Shown: one piece after another, positions 31,868-38,247 of the stretch
Numbering within the stretch: the stretch's first letter is position 1
Layout: each line of letters opens with the position of its first letter
Assembly (NCBI GenBank): GCA_045636205.1
Contig: JAZTXE010000039.1
Coordinates: 1-38,247 of the forward strand
Length of the DNA: 38,247 nucleotides
From: JAZRUF01 sp045636205
GTDB lineage: Bacteria; Bacillota; Clostridia; Oscillospirales; JAAYXM01
Direction of reading: 5' to 3'
Translations under genes and position numbers: made by a program
The notes under the pieces: generated by a model
The model's database searches: none
Seen by the model: only the letters and a program-made list of their open reading frames with translations
What the model was told of the DNA's origin: nothing

Positions 31868-31896
31868 AGTATAGCACAAGTTTATACAAATGTAAA
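31868..31896 (-). promoter_or_regulatory. SigA-type promoter for SLH glycosidase
   Basis: On the minus strand TTTACA (31896-31891) and TATACT (31873-31868) are 17 bp apart, with TGC directly before the -10. It lies 43 bp upstream of the start codon. Confidence 0.7.
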
Positions 31897-31901
31897 AATT
31901 A

Positions 31902-31930
31902 TTGACAGAAAATACCGCGCATAATAAAAT
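31902..31930 (+). promoter_or_regulatory. SigA-type promoter for ABC exporter operon
   Basis: TTGACA (31902-31907) and TAAAAT (31925-31930) are 17 bp apart, one mismatch from consensus overall. It is back to back with the minus-strand promoter at 31868-31896 and lies 36 bp before the first ABC gene. Confidence 0.8.
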
Positions 31931-31966
31931 TATTATTAAGGAAATTATTGTCGGGAGATAGTATAA

Positions 31967-33688
31967 ATGAAAACTGTAGTAGGATATTTAAAACGGTTTT
32001 TTGCACGCATGAGCCTGGGGTTTGTTATTAAGACCGTGGGAACGCTTGCGGAACTCATGCTTCCGTATATTTTGAGCCATATATTACAGAACGTTATAGG
32101 TGGGAGCGTAAACGAAATACTATATTGGGGCGGACTCATGATGGCTTTTTCTGCGGTTGCATGTACGTTAAACGTAGTTGCAAACCGAATGGCGGCGCAT
32201 GTGTCGCGCGCTTTTGCAGAGGATTTGCGTAGAGACCTGTTTAAAAAGACGCTTCATTTATCAGCGGCGCAGACAGATAAGTTTACTATTCCGTCACTTG
32301 AGTCGCGCATTACCACGGATACGTATCACGTTCATAACTTTGTAAACATGCTCCAGCGCATGGGGGTACGTGCGCCGATAATGCTTGTCGGCGGAATTGC
32401 CATAACACTTTTTATGGACGCATATTTATCGCTTGTCATGATAGCGATATTACCGTTTATATTTGCCACCGTATTTTTTATTTCAAAAAAAGGCGTGCCG
32501 CTCTTTGAGCGGGTTCAGAAATCCGTTGACGGAATGGTGCGCGTCGTGCGTGAGGATGTGCAGGGCATCCGCGTCATAAAAGCGCTCTCCAAAACCGACT
32601 ATGAGCACAGACGCTACGATAAAGTAAACAACAAGCTCATAAAAGAGGAAATGCATGCGGGAGTTGTAATGGGAAGCGTACACCCGATTATGACCATGCT
32701 TATGAACGCGGGAAGTGTTGCGGTTATCGCGCTGAGCGCCGCGAGAATATCAAACGGACTGTCAAATCCGGAAACCGTTATCGCGTTTATGCAGTATTTT
32801 ACGCTTATTTCCATGGCTATGATGACGGTAACGCGTATGTTTGTGATGTATACCAAGTGCGCCGCATCCGCACGAAGAATAGCCGAGGTGCTTGATGCAG
32901 AAGACGAAATCATCGTACAGAGCAAAGAGGAGTTTCCGGATAAGAAAACCGATGCGCATATTGTATTTGATAACGTAACATTTTCGTATAACGGAAGGCG
33001 CAACAACCTTGAGAATATAAGCTTTGAGCTTGCGCGTGGCGCATCACTCGGAATAATAGGTGCAACCGGTGCGGGAAAGTCAACCCTTGTAAAGCTACTC
33101 CTTCGGTTTTATGATGCGACATCCGGCGCTATCCATATAAACGGTGAGGATATCCGCACGATTGGAAAAGACCGCCTCTATAAAATGTTTGGCTCGGCTT
33201 TGCAATATGACTTTTTATACGCGGACACGATTGCCGAGAACATAAAATTCGGAAGAGACATTTCAGATGATGATGTAAAGAGTGCCGCGCAAATTGCGCA
33301 GGCGGATGAGTTTATCACAAACTTTGCAGACGGATATGAGCACAAGCTTGCACCGCACGGTACAAATATTTCCGGCGGTCAGAAGCAGCGCGTGCTTATT
33401 TCGCGCGCTATAGCCGAAAAGCCTGATATACTTATTTTGGATGACAGCTCCTCCGCACTTGATTATAAAACCGATGCGGCGCTGCGCCGCGCTCTTGCGG
33501 AAAAGATGCAGGATACCACGGTTATAACGGTTGCTCAGCGTGTAAGCTCGGTTAAGAACTGCGACCTCATAATTGTACTTGATGACGGAAAAGTAATCGG
33601 ACTCGGGTGCCATGACGAGCTTTTGGATAAATGCTGTGAGTACCGCGAGATAAGCGAGTCCCAGATGGGAGGTGCCTTCGTTGAATAG
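31967..33688 (+). CDS. Heterodimeric ABC exporter, degenerate-site subunit
   Basis: A 573-residue half-transporter: a six-helix type IV exporter membrane domain (about 1-310) and a nucleotide-binding domain (about 335-573). Walker A is GATGAGKST (365-373) and the signature ISGGQ (468-472) is intact. Walker B reads ILILDDSSSALD, so the catalytic glutamate is Asp (D493). That substitution marks the degenerate-site partner of heterodimeric exporters such as BmrCD or TM287/288. The RBS GGGAG lies ahead of the ATG at 31967. The downstream gene overlaps and encodes the other half. Multidrug, lipid or peptide export is possible; the substrate is unknown. Confidence 0.95.
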   Translation: MKTVVGYLKRFFARMSLGFVIKTVGTLAELMLPYILSHILQNVIGGSVNEILYWGGLMMAFSAVACTLNVVANRMAAHVSRAFAEDLRRDLFKKTLHLSAAQTDKFTIPSLESRITTDTYHVHNFVNMLQRMGVRAPIMLVGGIAITLFMDAYLSLVMIAILPFIFATVFFISKKGVPLFERVQKSVDGMVRVVREDVQGIRVIKALSKTDYEHRRYDKVNNKLIKEEMHAGVVMGSVHPIMTMLMNAGSVAVIALSAARISNGLSNPETVIAFMQYFTLISMAMMTVTRMFVMYTKCAASARRIAEVLDAEDEIIVQSKEEFPDKKTDAHIVFDNVTFSYNGRRNNLENISFELARGASLGIIGATGAGKSTLVKLLLRFYDATSGAIHINGEDIRTIGKDRLYKMFGSALQYDFLYADTIAENIKFGRDISDDDVKSAAQIAQADEFITNFADGYEHKLAPHGTNISGGQKQRVLISRAIAEKPDILILDDSSSALDYKTDAALRRALAEKMQDTTVITVAQRVSSVKNCDLIIVLDDGKVIGLGCHDELLDKCCEYREISESQMGGAFVE

Positions 33689-35543
33689 ACCGGGTGGACC
33701 GGGAGGTCACGGTCCCGGAGGTCCGGGAGGACCACCGGGAATGGGAAGACGTCCCGAAGAGAAAAAATTAGATAAAAAGACCGCAAAAAAGGTGCTCAGG
33801 CGTCTTTGTGGATATGTGCTCAAGTATTGGTATTTATTTATCCCTGCAATAGTTATGACTCTGTTTTCAAATCAGCTTTCACTGCTCGGACCGCAGTATT
33901 CCGGGTACGCGATAGACGCACTCGCCGCGGCGGGCGGCGTGGATTTTGACACGGTAAGCTATAACGTAATGCGCATGCTTGTGTGCTATGCTTTGAGTGC
34001 CGTGATGTCATATGTCCTCGCTGTGATGATGCTCAAAATCAGCCAGAAAATAGTTTACACCATGCGAAAGCAGGTTTTCGAAAAGCTGACTTCCCTGCCC
34101 GTCGGCTATTTTGACACACACGCGACCGGCGATATAATAAGCCGCATTTCATATGATATTGATACGATAAACAGCTCGCTTTCCCACGACCTGGTTCAGA
34201 TAATGACGAGCGTGTACACTGTGGTAGGTTCGCTTATCTTCATGTGGAATATCTCAAAGCCGCTTATCGCGGTATTTGCCATAACCGTACCCACCGCTAT
34301 GATATTTACGCGCTACCGCTCAAAGCGTGTGCGCCCGCTTTTCCACAAGCGTTCACGCAAATTGGGGGAGCTCAACGGCTATGCAGAGGAGATGCTCTCC
34401 GGCTGCCGCACTATTCAGGCATATGCTCGTGAAGAGGAAATCGGTGACCGCTTTAACCGCAGGAATACAGACGCGATGGACGCGTATTACGATGCGGATT
34501 ATTACGGCGCAACACTTGGTCCTTCCGTCGGATTTATAAACAATTTGTCAATTTCCCTTATAATGATACTCGGCGGAATATTATATATGTATTCCCAGAA
34601 CGGAATTGTCGAGACGGGCACACTGTTTTATATAACGCTCGGCGGGGTTGCGCAGTTCGTGCAGTACTCGCGCAAGTTCGCAGGCCCGATAAATGAGTTT
34701 GCAAATATTCTAAACGAATTTCAATCCGCATTTTCCGCGGCGGAGCGCGTGTTCCGTATAATAGATGAAGAGCCTGAGCCTGCGGATGCAGCGGATGCAG
34801 TTGAGCTTAACGATGTAGAGGGAAAAGTCGAGTTTGAGGATGTCGTGTTTGGATATACCGAGGATAAGGAAATCCTTCACGGAATATCACTTGAGGCAAA
34901 GCCCGGCAAAACCATTGCAATTGTCGGTCCGACAGGCGCGGGTAAGACCACGATTATAAGCCTGCTCATGCGGTTTTACGATGTGACGGACGGTAAAATC
35001 ACCCTTGACGGCGAGGACGTGCGAGCTATCAAGCGAAACTCACTGCGAAAGGCGTACACAATGGTTCTTCAGGATACATGGCTGTTCCACGGCACTATAT
35101 TTGAAAATATAGCCTACGGCAGAGAAAACTCAACACTTGATGAGGTAAAGGCTGCTGCGCGCGCTGCGAGGATAGACGGATACATCGAAAGCCTGCCCGA
35201 CGGGTATGACACGCTCATAACCGACGACGGCATAAATATATCAAAGGGACAGCGCCAGCTTATAACCATTGCGCGTGCTATGCTCTCGGATTCGGAAATG
35301 CTTATTTTGGACGAGGCAACATCAAATGTAGACTCGCGCACCGAGATAAAAATTCAGGAAGCCATGGCAGAGCTTATGAAAGGACGCACGTCTTTTGTAA
35401 TAGCGCATCGTCTGTCCACCATTCAGAATGCGGATTGCATACTGGTTTTGCAGGACGGAAAGATAACAGAGGTCGGAAATCATGATGAACTTATGAAAAG
35501 GGGCGGATTCTACAGCACGCTTTACAATTCGCAGTTTGTGTAA
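33681..35543 (+). CDS. Heterodimeric ABC exporter, catalytic subunit
   Basis: I start at TTG 33681, eight bases after GGGAGG, giving 620 residues. A GTG at 33672 overlaps that ribosome site and is less likely. The N-terminus is a Gly/Pro-rich cytoplasmic tail (about residues 2-25). A six-helix membrane domain (about 50-345) and nucleotide-binding domain follow, with Walker A GPTGAGKTT (416-424) and intact Walker B LILDEATS (E545). Its signature reads ISKGQ rather than SGGQ (S521-K522-G523-Q524). This complements the partner's Asp: the two defects lie in the same composite ATP site, leaving one fully active site. It overlaps the partner by 8 bp. Confidence 0.95.
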   Translation: MNRPGGPGGHGPGGPGGPPGMGRRPEEKKLDKKTAKKVLRRLCGYVLKYWYLFIPAIVMTLFSNQLSLLGPQYSGYAIDALAAAGGVDFDTVSYNVMRMLVCYALSAVMSYVLAVMMLKISQKIVYTMRKQVFEKLTSLPVGYFDTHATGDIISRISYDIDTINSSLSHDLVQIMTSVYTVVGSLIFMWNISKPLIAVFAITVPTAMIFTRYRSKRVRPLFHKRSRKLGELNGYAEEMLSGCRTIQAYAREEEIGDRFNRRNTDAMDAYYDADYYGATLGPSVGFINNLSISLIMILGGILYMYSQNGIVETGTLFYITLGGVAQFVQYSRKFAGPINEFANILNEFQSAFSAAERVFRIIDEEPEPADAADAVELNDVEGKVEFEDVVFGYTEDKEILHGISLEAKPGKTIAIVGPTGAGKTTIISLLMRFYDVTDGKITLDGEDVRAIKRNSLRKAYTMVLQDTWLFHGTIFENIAYGRENSTLDEVKAAARAARIDGYIESLPDGYDTLITDDGINISKGQRQLITIARAMLSDSEMLILDEATSNVDSRTEIKIQEAMAELMKGRTSFVIAHRLSTIQNADCILVLQDGKITEVGNHDELMKRGGFYSTLYNSQFV

Positions 35544-35549
35544 TAAAAG

Positions 35550-35580
35550 ACCGTGGAGGCATTTTAAATGCCGCCACGGT
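35550..35580 (+). terminator. Intrinsic terminator after ABC exporter
   Basis: ACCGTGG pairs with CCACGGT and the inner GGCATTT with AAATGCC, followed by TATTTTTTTG. It starts 7 bp after the stop codon. Confidence 0.9.
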
Positions 35581-35605
35581 TATTTTTTTGATTTTCGACA
35601 AAAAA

Positions 35606-35625
35606 GGTCGCGCCAAAGCACGACC
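35606..35625 (-). terminator. Intrinsic terminator on minus strand
   Basis: GGTCG and CGACC close a 10-nt loop and are followed on the minus strand by TTTTTTGTCG. It faces the ABC terminator and would stop minus-strand RNA reading through from the right. Confidence 0.65.
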
Positions 35626-35776
35626 ATAAATTCATTATATCACGGGTAAATTGCGGATGTAAAGACAAATCTTCAAAACCGCGGAAAGTTCTGCTATTTC
35701 AATAAAAAAAGGGTTTAAATTTTTTATGGTTTGTCAATAGAAATGCGAAAAAATATATGCTACACTATAATCAGAA

Positions 35777-36195
35777 AAAGACAAGAAAGGAAGGTACAGT
35801 CCAATGAACACGTAGCCTCTGATTTTGCCGAAAAGAAAAAAGAAGGAAGAGAATAAGGCGGTTTAAACGGAAGGAGTAAAGAATAAATTTTGGAAGTAAG
35901 GCAGAGAGAAGAAAAGCTGCCGGGGAGAAAGTTTAAACCACAAAAAGAAAAGTTCTTTTCAGGCAAAGTCAAAGACCACTCACCTTTTACAGAAATGAAT
36001 GCAACAAAAACATCAGGCAGGTTCTCGCACAAGAGAAAAAATTATAAAGCTTAGGAGTGTTCGGGTGTTGCGGATATGTGTGTAAAAGGTAGACTAAGAA
36101 AGAGAGGATAGCCAAAAATGATGTTAGATATTAAGGAGCACCAGAAGTGACCCTTGATTGCGTGAAAGTAAAGCAGTCAAGGTTCACTTCTATTT
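35777..36195 (+). ncRNA. Candidate structured non-coding RNA, about 420 nt
   Basis: The plus strand is purine-rich and holds nested exact complements: GGTTTAAAC (35860-35868) with GTTTAAACC (35931-35939), enclosing GGCAG (35900) and CTGCC (35917); ACCTTTTACA (35982-35991) with TGTAAAAGGT (36081-36090), enclosing GCAACA (36001) and TGTTGC (36066) and then TTCTC (36022) and GAGAA (36033). A TGC-TACACT/TATAAT element lies at 35758-35771 and a 19-bp stem hairpin ends it. The helices are read directly; transcription is inferred. Features of tmRNA, RNase P RNA and 6S RNA were not found. A mini-ORF (MMLDIKEHQK, from the ATG at 36118) precedes the hairpin. Confidence 0.35.
36143..36191 (+). terminator. 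Long terminator-like hairpin
   Basis: AGAAGTGACCCTTGATTGC pairs with GCAGTCAAGGTTCACTTCT over 19 positions with one mismatch and one G-U pair, followed by ATTTTG. The T-tract is weak, so it may instead be part of a structured RNA or a small mobile repeat. Confidence 0.5.
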
Positions 36196-36210
36196 TGCGG
36201 ATAAATAAAC

Positions 36211-36236
36211 TACCCCTGCGATTTTTCGCAGGGGTA
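36211..36236 (-). terminator. Intrinsic terminator on minus strand
   Basis: TACCCCTGCG and CGCAGGGGTA form a perfect 10-bp stem around a 6-nt loop, followed on the minus strand by GTTTATTTAT. It likely ends the transcript of the peptidase-lipoprotein pair, 128 bp after the stop. Confidence 0.65.
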
Positions 36237-36363
36237 CGGCAAAGCAAACGAGTGTAGGTTAGTTTAGATGTGTAAAATTATCGGTATTTGTTCCTGTGCC
36301 GGAAATATGCACAATGTTTTAGCCCAGGTGAAGCGGAGAGAAATTAGTTGATTGGTCGGCAAT

Positions 36364-36876
36364 TCAACTGACCTCGTCAATATCGGTTGTTTCTACTTGT
36401 AAAAGCTCTGAAACATTCTCAATATCTCCGTGTTGCTCAATGAAGTCTTGTTTTGTCATTTTGTCAAACCGCAGAGTCGGGAGCTCGCCACCGAAGAAGT
36501 TCACGTAGTCACAATATATCTCCAACTCAAAATAGTTTTCGTAATAGTCCGCATGACTATCAAAGCTATCATTCTTCGAAGGATCGCCCCAGTTTTTTTC
36601 TTCCTGAAAATATGTTCTTCCATCAATCCTGTCAAATTCAGAATAGAAACAAACGAACTCGCCTTCCTTCTCTATGTACCCTTTCAATAATCCGTTATGA
36701 CATCTCGTGGTATCGTACGCTGTAGAGAAAAACCCGAAAGGTTCTTGGCAAAGCCAAACAAAATGAGAATCTCCTTCATTCTCTCCCGGAAGATACTCGG
36801 GGATTTCATGGGCGCATCCACAAACAAGTGAGAATAAAACGCATATTACGGTTAAAATGAGAAGCTTCTTTTTCAT
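36364..36876 (-). CDS. Small acidic lipoprotein, possible immunity protein
   Basis: No family recognised. The 170 residues begin with a lipoprotein signal MKKKLLILTVICVLFSLVCGC (lipobox LVCGC, C21). The mature part is acidic and aromatic-rich (FVWLCQEPFGFFSTAYDTTRCHNGLLKGYIEKEGEFVCFYSEFDR...), with extra cysteines that could form disulfides. It starts 3 bp after the stop of the cysteine-peptidase gene, so the two are translationally coupled. A membrane-anchored small acidic protein behind a toxin-like enzyme suggests an immunity lipoprotein, but this is inference from arrangement. A terminator-like hairpin follows at 36211-36236. Confidence 0.8.
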   Translation of the reverse strand: MKKKLLILTVICVLFSLVCGCAHEIPEYLPGENEGDSHFVWLCQEPFGFFSTAYDTTRCHNGLLKGYIEKEGEFVCFYSEFDRIDGRTYFQEEKNWGDPSKNDSFDSHADYYENYFELEIYCDYVNFFGGELPTLRFDKMTKQDFIEQHGDIENVSELLQVETTDIDEVS

Positions 36877-36879
36877 TTT

Positions 36880-38199
36880 CTATTTCCCTTTCTTTATGCA
36901 ATGCAAAACAAGCGGAACACGGTTTCTTTCAAGAAAATATGCATTCAGAGAATCTACCTCCCTCGTGCCAGCCTTACCTACATTATATATCTTGTATTTG
37001 CCGTTTGGAAGTTTGTCGACTGATACGGTATGAATCATATCAGTAACCTTATCTGAATTCCAGAAACTGACGATGTAGGTATCTGCATCCGGAATATCAA
37101 GGTTATAGATTTTTTTATCACCTATAAAAGTTTTCACCTGATATCCCTGTTTCTTGAAATAATCGTCGACGGCAAACGGGCTTGTTCCGAAAACTCTGAA
37201 CAGAGACTGACCGTTTGTTTCAAAATATCTTGCGATATTTCTTACATCTTTCTTGTTCCCCAGGCTGACAAGAGCGTTATTGACCGCGATGACTTCGCAT
37301 CCGTTTTCATATAAAGTGCCGGTCCCATACCGTATTTTGCTTGCCTGAGAACTTCTGTCATTTTGGTCATTTATATAACCGCCGTCTGCCTCATACACGC
37401 TCAAATCTATTTTTTGATTTTCTTTGTAGTTTTTATAAGCAATTACCTGATGTGTAAGGCCAGTTGGAAGAAGCTTCTTTGGATAATCTTGCGAAAGGTC
37501 AGATGCTATGAAAAAAGCATTTGTGATTTCGTCAAGAAAACCTTTTTCATTAGCCCAGGAGCTTGCGCTGTTAAAAAAGTCTATCACTGTATCTTTCAGG
37601 CTTTTCCGAGATGCAGGATTTGTCTCTTTCTTTGCATACTGCACAGGAGCTAATGTTTTACTCGGGTCTGCAATGGCGTGCCGAATTTCTCTTTTAGCAT
37701 TGGGATTGCGATTGACGGCATTGGTTGTTGCAAGTGCAGGATTGAGGCTTTGCGCCGTCGGCTTTAATACACCCTCGAATTGCGAGCCGCGGAAAGCGTC
37801 TTGCAATTCACTCAATGCACGAGTTGAGTTGGACAGCTTTTTCCTATAATTATTCTCTTCCTCTTCTTTGCCCAGCAGTCCGGATAAAAAAGCGCGGTCA
37901 GTGTCGTGGGGAAGCGTGGAATTTAATATTCCGTTTGTCTTTTCATTGAATAAATCAAGAATCCGCTTGCTTTCTTCCTGCGCACCGTAATACTTCTTAT
38001 TATACTCACGGTCTTCAAAGGATGGAAATCCGTTGTTTGCAAGAAAGTTCTTTGCTTTGTCACGATTATTTTTGGAATAAAGGTAATCGAGTGCAGATTT
38101 TGCAAGGATATCGTTTGAAAAAATGTTTTTGTTTTTACGTAGTGAGTTACTTTCATTATACCCCCCTTTATAAGTTTTGTCGAGGGGATAGAGTATCAT
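36880..38199 (-). CDS. C39/papain-like cysteine peptidase domain protein
   Basis: 439 residues from the ATG at 38199. The N-terminal 270 residues are polar, helical and unrecognised (ALDYLYSKNNRDKAKNFLANNGFPSF..., later NPALATTNAVNRNPNAKREI). The last 150 residues look like a C39/papain-like peptidase domain: YENGCEVIAVNNALVSLG with likely nucleophile C301, FGTSPFAVDDYFKKQGYQV, then IHTVSV with H390 and YKIYNVG with N406. Similar domains occur at the C-termini of polymorphic toxins. No signal peptide is seen. The 5' end is doubtful: the ATG has no ribosome site, the frame stays open to the right edge, and a better start lies at 38156 in another frame. It may be incomplete. Confidence 0.65.
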   Translation of the reverse strand: MILYPLDKTYKGGYNESNSLRKNKNIFSNDILAKSALDYLYSKNNRDKAKNFLANNGFPSFEDREYNKKYYGAQEESKRILDLFNEKTNGILNSTLPHDTDRAFLSGLLGKEEEENNYRKKLSNSTRALSELQDAFRGSQFEGVLKPTAQSLNPALATTNAVNRNPNAKREIRHAIADPSKTLAPVQYAKKETNPASRKSLKDTVIDFFNSASSWANEKGFLDEITNAFFIASDLSQDYPKKLLPTGLTHQVIAYKNYKENQKIDLSVYEADGGYINDQNDRSSQASKIRYGTGTLYENGCEVIAVNNALVSLGNKKDVRNIARYFETNGQSLFRVFGTSPFAVDDYFKKQGYQVKTFIGDKKIYNLDIPDADTYIVSFWNSDKVTDMIHTVSVDKLPNGKYKIYNVGKAGTREVDSLNAYFLERNRVPLVLHCIKKGK

Positions 38200-38247
38200 A
38201 AAATGAAGGTGGCTTGCAATGGCGGGTTTTGAAAGGGAAAAAGTGGG

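Larger units (their letters stand above)
35544..36363. other. 820-bp region without a convincing protein gene
   Basis: Holds, in order: the ABC terminator (35550-35580), a minus-strand terminator (35606-35625), a plain AT-rich stretch, a promoter-like element (35731-35771), a purine-rich plus strand with several exact helices (35777-36195), a terminator-like hairpin (36143-36191), and a minus-strand hairpin (36211-36236). From 36237 to 36363 I see nothing. Frames on both strands are short, low complexity or lack ribosome sites. Confidence 0.7.

Noticed and set aside
35760..36032. 90-codon minus-strand reading frame opposite the candidate RNA
   Set aside because: It begins with TTG, has no ribosome site, and its Ser/Leu/Phe-rich content is simply the complement of a purine-rich strand.
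35889..36056. 55-codon plus-strand frame (TTG start, basic product) in the candidate RNA
   Set aside because: The ribosome-like GGAAGGAG is 13 bases away and the Lys/Arg/Glu bias follows from purine richness; upstream in-frame stops interrupt any longer gene.

Overview
The window is an origin-of-replication neighbourhood from a spore-forming Bacillota, most likely class Clostridia. The gene content (gyrA-gyrB-remB-recF-dnaN-dnaA, rpmH-rnpA-yidD-yidC-jag, noc/parA/parB with parS, a SleB-type cortex lytic enzyme, remB, an SLH-domain exoprotein), the strong AGGAGG-type ribosome binding sites, the SigA-like promoters and the moderate G+C content all fit. I cannot name a genus. No tRNA, rRNA, insertion sequence, prophage or CRISPR array was seen.

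Layout. (1) 1-8.1 kb, minus strand: gyrA (3' end beyond the left edge), gyrB, remB, recF, dnaN, dnaA. The 241 bp between dnaN and dnaA look like oriC: an AT-rich stretch, a run of DnaA-trio triplets, DnaA boxes and a 12-bp direct repeat. (2) 8.1-11.0 kb, plus strand: a 415-bp divergent promoter region, then rpmH, rnpA, yidD, yidC and khpB/jag, closed by a bidirectional terminator. (3) 11.0-20.2 kb, minus strand: a small membrane coiled-coil protein, parB, parA, a parS pair, noc, rsmG, mnmG, a CYTH protein and a Ca2+ P-type ATPase. In Bacillus subtilis the mnmG-rsmG-noc-parA-parB block points away from the origin. Here it is inverted as a unit, runs head-on to the fork, and lacks mnmE.

(4) 20.2-25.4 kb, plus strand: sleB; queT-galU-metal-binding lipoprotein; a lipoprotein metallo-beta-lactamase; an orphan OmpR-type regulator. 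(5) 25.4-31.8 kb, minus strand: dus, an ECF sigma factor and its zinc-finger anti-sigma factor as one operon; an E2-like acyltransferase lacking its catalytic His; two zinc-ribbon membrane proteins, one of them MscL; and a secreted phosphodiester glycosidase with SLH repeats. (6) 31.9-35.5 kb, plus strand: a heterodimeric ABC exporter with one degenerate ATPase site.

(7) 35.5-38.2 kb: an 820-bp stretch with no convincing protein gene. It holds several terminator hairpins and a candidate structured RNA of about 420 nt. It is followed on the minus strand by a lipoprotein and a C39/papain-like cysteine peptidase domain protein, a plausible effector-immunity pair.

The core machinery covers initiation (DnaA, oriC), the clamp and repair (DnaN, RecF), supercoiling (GyrAB), origin segregation (ParAB-parS), division placement (Noc) and membrane insertion (YidC/YidD). 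From about 20 kb rightward the content is accessory and cell-envelope oriented. The least explained parts are the possible RNA at 35.77-36.2 kb, the toxin-like pair at the right edge, the inverted par block and the rpmH leader.
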